From the NCBI GenBank assembly GCA_011525095.1, contig WTIV01000134.1, positions 2,034 to 8,348 on the forward strand: a DNA stretch of 6,315 nucleotides. Direction: 5' to 3'. The position numbers and the translations under genes are program-made. The notes under the pieces were generated by a model, which saw nothing but the letters and a program-made list of their open reading frames with translations, was not told the origin of the DNA and made no database searches. The DNA comes from Methanobacteriota archaeon (GTDB lineage: Archaea; Thermoplasmatota; Poseidoniia; Poseidoniales; Poseidoniaceae). The number at the start of each line of letters is the position of its first letter. Within the stretch, counting starts at the first letter, position 1. This document shows, piece by piece, positions 1-5,825 of this stretch.

Positions 1-845
1 ACAGGGAGGTTCTTTTCTCGGTAATAGTCTATCAAATCCACCGGTTCATGGAGGCGTGGTTTCACTCTATTTGCCACTCGAATTACCGGTGTTGCCATAA
101 TTCCAGCCATATTGTGAAATGTGTTTTCGGCGTTAGCAATAATTTCAGTGGAAGCGATCATCCAACCATATCTGATTTGGCCGAGTCCATGCACTTTGGT
201 AAGAGAGGATATGCTTACGCAGTTGTCTCCTTCCTCGAAGAAAGGTTTCCATTCCCGATCTGCCCCTGAGTATACTTCATCACTGATTATTCTTACATCG
301 TGCCTTCGACATGCATCGATTAGCCATTCTCTATCATCCTTGGTGTATGTCCAACCAACCGGATTTAATTGAGGACATATTGTTAGCAAGTCAACCTGCG
401 ACAAAACCTCATCCCATGCTTCTCTATCGATTATCCATTCTTTGTCAGTGGGTAATCGTCTAACGGTAATCGTCTCCAAACCTAGGATTCTAGCAGTCTG
501 ACTTTGCGGGCCGTATGACGGCATTTCAACAGCCACCTTACCTCCTCTTGAGGCGGAAGCTATTGCGATGCCGAGGGCCTGAGTTGCTCCGTGAGTCAGA
601 TGAATATTCTCAACTGGAACGTTGTACATTTCGCTAACCATCTGGCGGTCTTCGACACCTGGCCCTCTGTGGTCTTTCCATACGTCGTCAAAACTTCCTA
701 ATTCCCACGGGAATTGTAAACCAGAAAATGAGAGGTTATGTTCTCTCATTTCCTTTAGCCTAGGAATATACCACTTGAGGTAAGATACTGGAGGAATGTC
801 CTTTCCTTTAGCAGGGCCTCCTGAGACGGGATGATGGCCTTCCAT
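1..845 (-). CDS. PLP-dependent class I/II aminotransferase, C-terminus cut off by the window edge
   Basis: A fold-type I aminotransferase that moves an amino group between an amino acid and a 2-oxo acid using pyridoxal phosphate (PLP); cytosolic by family. The 281 visible codons show the family signatures in order: GATQ at 86-89 (cofactor phosphate contact), PSYGP with Y111 near the ring, NPVG at 161-164, SDEVY with D189 and Y192, and SLTKVHGLG with the Schiff-base lysine K217, followed by R225 in the IRYGW segment. The family usually has about 380-400 residues, so roughly 100 C-terminal residues lie beyond position 1. The start is the ATG at 845; an in-frame TAG lies eight codons upstream, and the nearby ATG at 859 is in another frame. 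No clear ribosome binding site is visible. It sits 33 bases after lipB, so it is probably co-transcribed with lipB and dut. The substrate cannot be told from the sequence. Confidence 0.9.
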   Translation of the reverse strand, partial: MEGHHPVSGGPAKGKDIPPVSYLKWYIPRLKEMREHNLSFSGLQFPWELGSFDDVWKDHRGPGVEDRQMVSEMYNVPVENIHLTHGATQALGIAIASASRGGKVAVEMPSYGPQSQTARILGLETITVRRLPTDKEWIIDREAWDEVLSQVDLLTICPQLNPVGWTYTKDDREWLIDACRRHDVRIISDEVYSGADREWKPFFEEGDNCVSISSLTKVHGLGQIRYGWMIASTEIIANAENTFHNMAGIMATPVIRVANRVKPRLHEPVDLIDYYREKNLP

Positions 846-878
846 GAAACTCTGAGCATGGACTATCTAATGAATGAT

Positions 879-1508
879 TCACAATTCATGTATTTCTCTA
901 CCCAAGAGAGATGAGTTACTCAGAAGTGAATCCAATACTTCTTCCTTTGTGGTATTAAATCCAAGTGCGGAAAGACTTGTTGTCGTATCTTGTCCTAATC
1001 CACAGCCACTAACCATCTCTACCCTTCCGGGTGGAGTGTTGCAATTAATTGTCAAACCGTGACGACTAGTCCACCTAAGGAATGAAAGACCAATTGAGCA
1101 AATTTTGTTTTGGCCTACCCAAACTCCTTGCATTCTTTCATCTCGATTTGCCTTAATGTCTCTATCTTTCAGAGACTCAATAACCCACTCTTCCAGAATA
1201 GATATGATCGCCTTGACATTTGATTCACCTTCCAAATCCCATTTGAAAATTGGATAAACTACGATTTGTCCTGGGCCATGCCAAGTAAGTCCTCCACCTC
1301 TGTCGACTGGGGATGTAGTGTACCCTTCCGGTGGAAGAATTCCATCATTCCTCGCTCTAGGTCCAACAGTAACGATCTCATCGTGTTCACAAATTAACAA
1401 AGTGTCTATGATCTCATCTTCGATTCGTTTAGCCTGCATAATTCGCATTAATTCATCAGCATCTGAATGACTAATCTTGCCAAGATGGTTGACGACAAAC
1501 TTGCGCAT
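879..1508 (-). CDS. lipB: Octanoyl-(acyl carrier protein):protein N-octanoyltransferase LipB
   Basis: LipB transfers octanoate from acyl carrier protein to a lysine on lipoyl domains of 2-oxoacid dehydrogenases or the glycine cleavage H protein; LipA then inserts sulfur. Counting from the ATG at 1508 the protein has 209 residues, normal for the family. Visible motifs are DRGGGLTWHGPGQIVVYPI (about 69-87), GVWVGQNKICSIG (about 128-140) with the expected catalytic lysine K135, RHGLTIN (149-155), and SGCGLG with the expected acyl-thioester cysteine C169. An ATG two codons earlier, at 1514, is in frame, but it lies directly against the GAGGA site. The ATG at 1508 has a 6-base spacing and is preferred. 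The gene follows dut by nine bases. No lipA or lipoylated substrate gene is in the window. LipB is best known from bacteria and organelles, so the presence of a lipoate pathway in the host is inferred. Confidence 0.92.
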   Translation of the reverse strand: MRKFVVNHLGKISHSDADELMRIMQAKRIEDEIIDTLLICEHDEIVTVGPRARNDGILPPEGYTTSPVDRGGGLTWHGPGQIVVYPIFKWDLEGESNVKAIISILEEWVIESLKDRDIKANRDERMQGVWVGQNKICSIGLSFLRWTSRHGLTINCNTPPGRVEMVSGCGLGQDTTTSLSALGFNTTKEEVLDSLLSNSSLLGREIHEL

Positions 1509-1514
1509 ACGCAT

Positions 1515-1520
1515 TCCTCA
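1515..1520 (-). promoter_or_regulatory. Ribosome binding site of lipB overlapping the dut stop codon
   Basis: On the minus strand the bases read TGAGGA. The TGA is the dut stop and GAGGA is a Shine-Dalgarno-like core, six bases before the ATG at 1508 and touching the ATG at 1514. The overlap suggests translational coupling of dut and lipB and decides for the inner lipB start. Confidence 0.6.
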
Positions 1521-1967
1521 GAATTTTCCACTGCTTCCAAATCCGCCTTTGCCCCTTTCTGTTTTGGACAAATCTGCAATCCCTACTTCTCTGTATGTAG
1601 TATTAGGTACAGGAGCAATCAACATCTGTGCAATTCTTTCTCCCTTCGACAAATTGATTGAATCGCCTTCACCTATCCATGTTGCAAGAACCATCAACTC
1701 GCCTCTGTAATCAGAATCTATCGTTCCAACTCCGTTCGGCATAATCATGCCCTTAGCTCCAAGGGATGATCTAGAACGAATCTGTCCTTCCCAACCCTCG
1801 GGGATTGCAACAGCCAAACCAGTTCTAATTTTGGTCGATGCTCCCTTCATGACCACAGTGTCTTCTAATGCTCTCAAATCCCAACCAGCAGCTGACTTAC
1901 TGCCTTGGGTTGGAGCAGCCGCATCAGGTTCCAGTTTTGCAAAAAGTACTTCCACATTCTGTCGCAT
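1518..1967 (-). CDS. dut: Deoxyuridine 5'-triphosphate nucleotidohydrolase (trimeric dUTPase)
   Basis: dUTPase hydrolyses dUTP to dUMP and pyrophosphate, keeping uracil out of DNA and supplying dUMP for thymidylate synthesis. From the ATG at 1967 the protein has 149 residues, typical of the homotrimeric family. All five family motifs are present: I, SAAGWDLRA (25-33, with Trp where Tyr is usual); II, RSRSSLGAKG (64-73); III, GVGTIDSDYRGE (79-90) with the expected catalytic D84 and base-stacking Y87; IV, KGERIAQML (108-116); V, the glycine-rich tail RGKGGFGSSG (138-147) with F143. The frame stays open upstream to a TTG at 2063, but that extension is lysine-rich, outside the fold, and would cover the TATA-like palindrome, so I reject it. 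An in-frame GTG at 1979 is a weaker alternative start. The gene heads an operon with lipB and diverges from the RNR genes, which fits a shared role in the dNTP pool. Confidence 0.93.
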   Translation of the reverse strand: MRQNVEVLFAKLEPDAAAPTQGSKSAAGWDLRALEDTVVMKGASTKIRTGLAVAIPEGWEGQIRSRSSLGAKGMIMPNGVGTIDSDYRGELMVLATWIGEGDSINLSKGERIAQMLIAPVPNTTYREVGIADLSKTERGKGGFGSSGKF

Positions 1968-2050
1968 GTTACATTCCACGGCGAGTGTGCTATCAATGCC
2001 TTTGGGTTGGGAGTGCGCCTTTTTTGGTGATGAATGTTGTTTTTTCAAAA

Positions 2051-2062
2051 TGATATATATCA
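2051..2062. promoter_or_regulatory. TATA-like 12-bp perfect palindrome in the dut/nrdB divergent region
   Basis: The sequence TGATATATATCA is its own reverse complement. It lies 83 bases upstream of the dut ATG and 147 bases upstream of the nrdB ATG. If the host is an archaeon this could act as a TATA box for dut, giving a leader of roughly 60 bases, or it could be read in both directions. It could equally be an operator for a dimeric repressor. No good bacterial -35/-10 pair was found around it. Function is inferred from position and composition only. Confidence 0.35.
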
Positions 2063-2147
2063 AAACTGTGTGATTGCGTACATTGATTCTGTGTTAGAAA
2101 ATCTCCAGTAGAAAACATGGTCAAAGACACTTCTTGATTACATAACA

Positions 2148-2154
2148 CTATATG
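2148..2154 (+). promoter_or_regulatory. Possible TATA-like promoter element for nrdB
   Basis: CTATATG lies 56 bases before the nrdB ATG. With archaeal spacing of about 25 bases to the transcription start, the leader would be around 35 bases and would begin near the GC-rich palindrome. A bacterial reading (TTGATT at 2134 with TATGCT at 2151) has only 11 bases between the hexamers and is poor. Weak evidence. Confidence 0.25.
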
Positions 2155-2180
2155 CTCGGTTGTACGGCCAACGTATTCCA

Positions 2181-2190
2181 CCGCATGCGG
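2181..2190. promoter_or_regulatory. GC-rich 10-bp palindrome just upstream of the nrdB ribosome binding site
   Basis: CCGCATGCGG is a perfect palindrome six bases before the Shine-Dalgarno site of nrdB, in otherwise AT-rich surroundings. With no loop it would make a poor hairpin as RNA, so a protein-binding operator is the more natural reading. It does not match the NrdR-box consensus. The role is inferred. Confidence 0.35.
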
Positions 2191-2196
2191 AACACG

Positions 2197-2202
2197 GGAG
2201 GT
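2197..2202 (+). promoter_or_regulatory. Strong ribosome binding site of nrdB
   Basis: GGAGGT, a near-perfect Shine-Dalgarno core, is followed by seven bases and the ATG at 2210. It supports that start over the adjoining in-frame ATG at 2213. Confidence 0.75.
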
Positions 2203-2209
2203 AGACAAT

Positions 2210-3244
2210 ATGATGCCAGAATCACAGAACCAAGACGGCTTTGACTTAGACCTATCATCCGAGTTCGTAGAGCCAATGCTAAAAGAATCACTAGACCGCT
2301 TTGTACTGTTCCCTATAGAACACGCTGAAGTCTGGGAGATGTACAAGAAGCACGCAGCATCCTTCTGGACTGCAGAGGAAATAGACCTTGCAGAAGATGC
2401 AAAGGATTGGGCCGCCTTGTCAAATGATGAGCGTCATTTCCTAAAGCATGTTCTAGCATTCTTCGCAGCGTCTGACGGAATTGTAAATGAGAATCTAGTA
2501 GTAAACTTCGCAAACGAAGTCCAGTGGGCAGAAGCTCGTACATTCTATGGATTCCAGATTATGATGGAGAACATCCACGCTGAGACTTACTCTCTACTAA
2601 TTGATACATACATCAAAGATCCTAACGAGAAGGACCACCTATTCAAGGCTCTAGAGACTGTACCATCTGTAGAGAAGAAAGGAAACTGGGCACTTCGCTG
2701 GCTTGACAGAAAGAGAGCATCCTTTGCAGAAAGACTAGTTGCGTTCGCTGCGGTTGAAGGAATCTTCTTTTCAGGCTCATTCTGTGCAATCTTCTGGCTA
2801 AAGAAGAGAGGAATGATGCCAGGTCTAACATTCTCTAATGAATTGATTAGCCGTGATGAGGGGCTACACTGTGACTTCGCATGTCTCCTACACTCAATGC
2901 TGATTAGAGGCGCTGGCGAGATGAAGATTCACCAAATCATCTCAGAAGCGGTAGACATCGAGATCGAGTTCGTTACCAGCGCATTGCCAGTTTCACTGAT
3001 TGGAATGAATGCTGATCTGATGAAGCAGTACATTCACTTCGTTGCTGACAGATTGTTGGTTTCTCTAGGTGCAACAAAGTTGTACAATGCAGAGAACCCA
3101 TTCCCATGGATGGAAATGATCTCAATGCAAGGAAAGACGAACTTCTTCGAGAAGAGGGTCGGCGAGTATCAGAAGGCTGGTGTAATGGGGTCATCTAGTC
3201 TAGGAGCGGTCCAACAACGCTTCTCGATGGAGGAAGACTTCTAA
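2210..3244 (+). CDS. nrdB: Class Ia ribonucleoside-diphosphate reductase, beta (small, radical-bearing) subunit
   Basis: This chain holds the di-iron centre and tyrosyl radical that start ribonucleotide reduction in the alpha chain; cytosolic. The 344 residues cover the full family fold. The six expected iron ligands are present: D89 (in AASDG), E120 and H123 (in MENIHAETY), E183 (in AVEGIFF), and E217 and H220 (in RDEGLH). Y127 is at the radical position, so this is not a Tyr-less class Ic protein. The radical-transfer residues W53 (in SFWTAEE), D216 and C-terminal Y320 (in VGEYQ) are also there, and the acidic tail EEDF fits the alpha-binding peptide. Long stretches closely resemble animal RRM2 (FAASDGIVNENLV, FFSGSF, MPGLTFSNELISRDEGLHC), more than E. 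coli NrdB. The animal N-terminal extension is absent. It precedes nrdA by 64 bases, the reverse of the usual bacterial nrdA-nrdB order, and diverges from dut. Confidence 0.97.
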   Translation: MMPESQNQDGFDLDLSSEFVEPMLKESLDRFVLFPIEHAEVWEMYKKHAASFWTAEEIDLAEDAKDWAALSNDERHFLKHVLAFFAASDGIVNENLVVNFANEVQWAEARTFYGFQIMMENIHAETYSLLIDTYIKDPNEKDHLFKALETVPSVEKKGNWALRWLDRKRASFAERLVAFAAVEGIFFSGSFCAIFWLKKRGMMPGLTFSNELISRDEGLHCDFACLLHSMLIRGAGEMKIHQIISEAVDIEIEFVTSALPVSLIGMNADLMKQYIHFVADRLLVSLGATKLYNAENPFPWMEMISMQGKTNFFEKRVGEYQKAGVMGSSSLGAVQQRFSMEEDF

Positions 3245-3251
3245 ACCGTCC

Positions 3252-3269
3252 GCGTCCGAGGCCGGATGC
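3252..3269 (+). other. Stem-loop in the nrdB-nrdA spacer
   Basis: GCGTCCG (3252-3258) pairs with CGGATGC (3263-3269), giving seven base pairs including one G-U around an AGGC loop. The spacer is clearly more GC-rich than its surroundings. No U-run follows, so it is not a standard intrinsic terminator. It could set the ratio of the two subunit messages through processing or stability. Formation and role are inferred. Confidence 0.4.
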
Positions 3270-3294
3270 TGCACGCTCACAAGGATACGAATCA

Positions 3295-3306
3295 GGGGGA
3301 CAGGAG
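3295..3306 (+). promoter_or_regulatory. Ribosome binding region of nrdA
   Basis: Two purine-rich cores precede the ATG at 3309. GGGGGA ends eight bases before it, and AGGAG ends two bases before it, which is unusually close. The first has better spacing. Both support translation from this ATG, which is also where the ATP-cone homology starts. Confidence 0.5.
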
Positions 3307-3308
3307 AA

Positions 3309-5699
3309 ATGGGTCTACAAGTAGTAAAGAGGAATGGACAAAAGGAAGACGTAAGGTTCGATGCAATTCAAGAAAAGCTGTCAAGGCTTTCTGAAGGATT
3401 GAATCAGGATTGGGTAGATCCTGGACTAGTTTCTAAATTAGTTATCGAAGGTCTATACGACGGCGTTACAACCACTGAACTCGACGAACTTGCAGCTGAA
3501 ACCGCAGCATCTCTTGCAGCACAACACCCTGATTATTCCAAACTTGCAGCAAGAATCTGTGTAGATAACCTACACCGCTCTACCAAGGACGTATTCAGCG
3601 AAGTAGTTTCAGATTTGAGAAACTTCGTTGATTCAGAATCTGGCCTACATGCTCCTCTGATCTCTGAAGAGGTTTACAATATCATCATGGAGAACAAGGA
3701 TGTTCTCGACGCACACATCGACTACGATAGAGACCACAACTACGACTACTTTGGTTTCAAGACATTAGAGCGCTCTTACCTACTGAGGCTTGATGGTCAA
3801 GTTGCAGAAAGGCCTCAACACATGATTATGCGCGTTGCTGTTGGAATTCATCATTCCAATATTGAGAAAGCTTTGGAAACCTACGATTTGATGAGTGAGG
3901 GATGGTTTACTCACGCAACTCCGACTCTATTCAACTCAGGAACACCTACTCCACAGATGTCCTCTTGTTTCTTGTTGACAATGATAGAAGATTCCCTGGA
4001 TGGAATTTATGACACACTAAAGCAGTGTGCAAGAATCTCAAAGTCTGCAGGTGGAATCGGTCTATCGATTCACCAAATCAGGTCAAAGGGTTCCTACATC
4101 AAGGGAACTAACGGTCACTCCAACGGACTTGTTCCAATGCTGAGAGTCTTCAATGACACAGCTCGCTACGTAGACCAAGGTGGCGGAAAGCGCAAGGGTA
4201 GTATCGCAATTTACCTAGAGCCATGGCACCCAGATATCTTCGAATTCCTTGACCTGAGGAAGAACCACGGAAAGGAAGAGATGAGAGCACGTGACCTATT
4301 CTACGCTCTGTGGACTCCTGACTTATTCATGGAAAGAGTCGAGGCTAATGCAGAATGGTCTCTATTCTGTCCTAACGAATGCCCAGGACTTCACGACACA
4401 TACGGTGACGAATTCCGAGCACTTTACGCTAAGTACGAATCAGAAGGCCGCGCAAGAAAGACCATCAAGGCTAGAGAACTGTGGGATGCAATCACACAAT
4501 CTCAGATTGAGACAGGTACTCCGTACATGTTGTACAAGGATGCGTGCAACGAGAAGTCCAATCAGAAGAACCTTGGAACAATTAGATCCTCCAACCTATG
4601 TACCGAGATTATCGAGTACACTGCACCTGATGAAGTAGCAGTTTGTAACCTAGCATCTATCGCACTACCTAAGTTCGTGAATGCAGCAGATGGTTCATTC
4701 GACCACCAGAAGTTGTTCGACGTCACATATCACGCAACTGGTAACCTAAACCGCGTTATCGACGTCAACTACTACCCAGTTAAGGAAGCAGAAAACTCCA
4801 ACATGCGCCACAGGCCAATCGGTCTTGGTGTCCAAGGGCTTGCTGACACATTTGCAATGCTAAAGATGCCATTCGAATCTGACCAGGCAAAGCAACTGAA
4901 CAAGGAAATCTTCGAGACAATCTACTTCGCATCCTGCTCTGCAAGCTTAGATGCTGCAAAGGAAGAGGGGCCTTACTCCACATTCGAGGGCTCACCTGCT
5001 AGCAAGGGTTTGCTTCAGCCTGACCTATGGGGTATGACAGACCACTCCGGACGCTGGGACTGGGACACTCTAAGGGGTCAAATCATGGAGCATGGAATGC
5101 GCAACTCTCTGATGGTTGCGCCAATGCCAACAGCTTCTACAAGCCAAATTCTAGGAAACAACGAGTGTTTCGAAGCATTCACTTCAAACCTATACGTTCG
5201 CAGAACACTATCTGGTGAATTTATTGTTCTAAACAAGCACCTAGTCAACGACCTAATCGAGAGAGGACTGTGGTCTATGGCTATGAAGGATGAAATCCTA
5301 AGACACAAGGGAAGCGTCCAAGCGATTGCAAACATTCCTGAAGACTTGAAGACTCTATACAAGACAACATGGGAAATCAAGCAGAAGCACGTCATCGACA
5401 TGGCTGCTGACCGTGGAGCTTACATCGACCAGAGCCAGTCTCTGAACATTCACATGATCGATGCAAATCCTGCAAAGGTCACATCAATGCACTTCTACGG
5501 ATGGAGAAAGGGATTGAAGACCGGTATGTACTACCTAAGAACCAAGGCTGCTGCTGATGCAATCCAGTTCACTGTTGAACAGAAGAAGGCTGAAGACGAG
5601 ACCGTAGAAGGTCTAGCAAGCCGTGCTGAAGCAACGAGCATGGAAGCCATTGCATGTTCACTAGATGCACCTGATGACTGCCTAATGTGCGGTTCATGA
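3309..5699 (+). CDS. nrdA: Class Ia ribonucleoside-diphosphate reductase, alpha (large, catalytic) subunit
   Basis: The catalytic chain of RNR reduces ribonucleoside diphosphates to deoxy forms, using a radical passed from NrdB. Its 796 residues are nearly the length of human RRM1 (792). An ATP-cone at about 1-92 starts with VVKRNG and implies activity control by ATP and dATP. The specificity region includes D228 and R258 in SKGSYIKGTNG. The catalytic residues are C220 (SSCFLL), N429, radical-site C431 and E433 (SNLCTE), and C446 (AVCNLAS). PTASTSQILGNNE (607-619) matches the substrate-phosphate loop. Y741-Y742 (GMYYLRT) complete the radical path, and the tail ends CLMCGS with C791 and C794, the pair re-reduced by thioredoxin-like proteins. 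The same tail ends the animal enzyme, and many internal stretches match it closely. This marks the eukaryote-like branch of class Ia. It is translated downstream of nrdB, probably from the same message. No truncation, intein or intron is visible. Confidence 0.98.
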   Translation: MGLQVVKRNGQKEDVRFDAIQEKLSRLSEGLNQDWVDPGLVSKLVIEGLYDGVTTTELDELAAETAASLAAQHPDYSKLAARICVDNLHRSTKDVFSEVVSDLRNFVDSESGLHAPLISEEVYNIIMENKDVLDAHIDYDRDHNYDYFGFKTLERSYLLRLDGQVAERPQHMIMRVAVGIHHSNIEKALETYDLMSEGWFTHATPTLFNSGTPTPQMSSCFLLTMIEDSLDGIYDTLKQCARISKSAGGIGLSIHQIRSKGSYIKGTNGHSNGLVPMLRVFNDTARYVDQGGGKRKGSIAIYLEPWHPDIFEFLDLRKNHGKEEMRARDLFYALWTPDLFMERVEANAEWSLFCPNECPGLHDTYGDEFRALYAKYESEGRARKTIKARELWDAITQSQIETGTPYMLYKDACNEKSNQKNLGTIRSSNLCTEIIEYTAPDEVAVCNLASIALPKFVNAADGSFDHQKLFDVTYHATGNLNRVIDVNYYPVKEAENSNMRHRPIGLGVQGLADTFAMLKMPFESDQAKQLNKEIFETIYFASCSASLDAAKEEGPYSTFEGSPASKGLLQPDLWGMTDHSGRWDWDTLRGQIMEHGMRNSLMVAPMPTASTSQILGNNECFEAFTSNLYVRRTLSGEFIVLNKHLVNDLIERGLWSMAMKDEILRHKGSVQAIANIPEDLKTLYKTTWEIKQKHVIDMAADRGAYIDQSQSLNIHMIDANPAKVTSMHFYGWRKGLKTGMYYLRTKAAADAIQFTVEQKKAEDETVEGLASRAEATSMEAIACSLDAPDDCLMCGS

Positions 5700-5711
5700 T
5701 CTGTGCTAGAG

Positions 5712-5757
5712 TTCAATCGCTGCTGATTCAAACACCAACTTCGGTGAAAGCATTGAA
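5712..5757 (+). other. Weak stem-loop after the nrdA stop codon
   Basis: An outer stem pairs 5712-5721 with 5749-5757 (nine pairs, bulged C at 5718) and encloses an inner CACC/GGTG stem at 5733-5746. It starts 12 bases after the nrdA stop. There is no U-run behind it, so it may be a 3'-end stabiliser or processing signal rather than a standard intrinsic terminator. Confidence 0.3.
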
Positions 5758-5772
5758 TTGCCATTTGTACGC

Positions 5773-5780
5773 ATTATATC
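5773..5780 (+). promoter_or_regulatory. Possible TATA-like element before the membrane-protein gene
   Basis: ATTATATC lies about 45 bases upstream of the GTG start at 5826. With archaeal spacing it would give a short leader of about 20-25 bases. No Shine-Dalgarno site is visible before that GTG, which is compatible with such a leader but proves nothing. Confidence 0.2.
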
Positions 5781-5825
5781 GAAAGCCGGGCAAATATTGA
5801 TGTCCAATCTAATTCTAGAAATAAC

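Noticed and set aside
48..372. Plus-strand frames of 73 and 83 codons in the first 400 bases
   Set aside because: They lie antisense to the aminotransferase, whose PLP motifs are unmistakable. They show no recognisable protein features.
1968..2063. N-terminal extension of dUTPase starting at a TTG at 2063
   Set aside because: The extension is lysine-rich, precedes the normal family start, begins at a rare start codon and overlaps the TATA-like palindrome. The ATG at 1967 gives a normal 149-residue enzyme.
2145..2160. Partial match to the NrdR box upstream of nrdB (left half ACACTATAT)
   Set aside because: The left nine bases fit the consensus, but the right half has four mismatches and no second box lies 31-32 bases away on either side. 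It is more likely a TATA-like or chance AT-rich stretch.
2313..3194. Minus-strand frames of 62-76 codons within nrdB
   Set aside because: These are shadows of the nrdB coding sequence, with Ser/Arg/Leu-rich composition and no independent signals.
5712..5757. Intrinsic terminator of the nrdBA operon
   Set aside because: A stem can be drawn, but it is bulged and AT-rich with no following U-run, so I list it only as a weak stem-loop.
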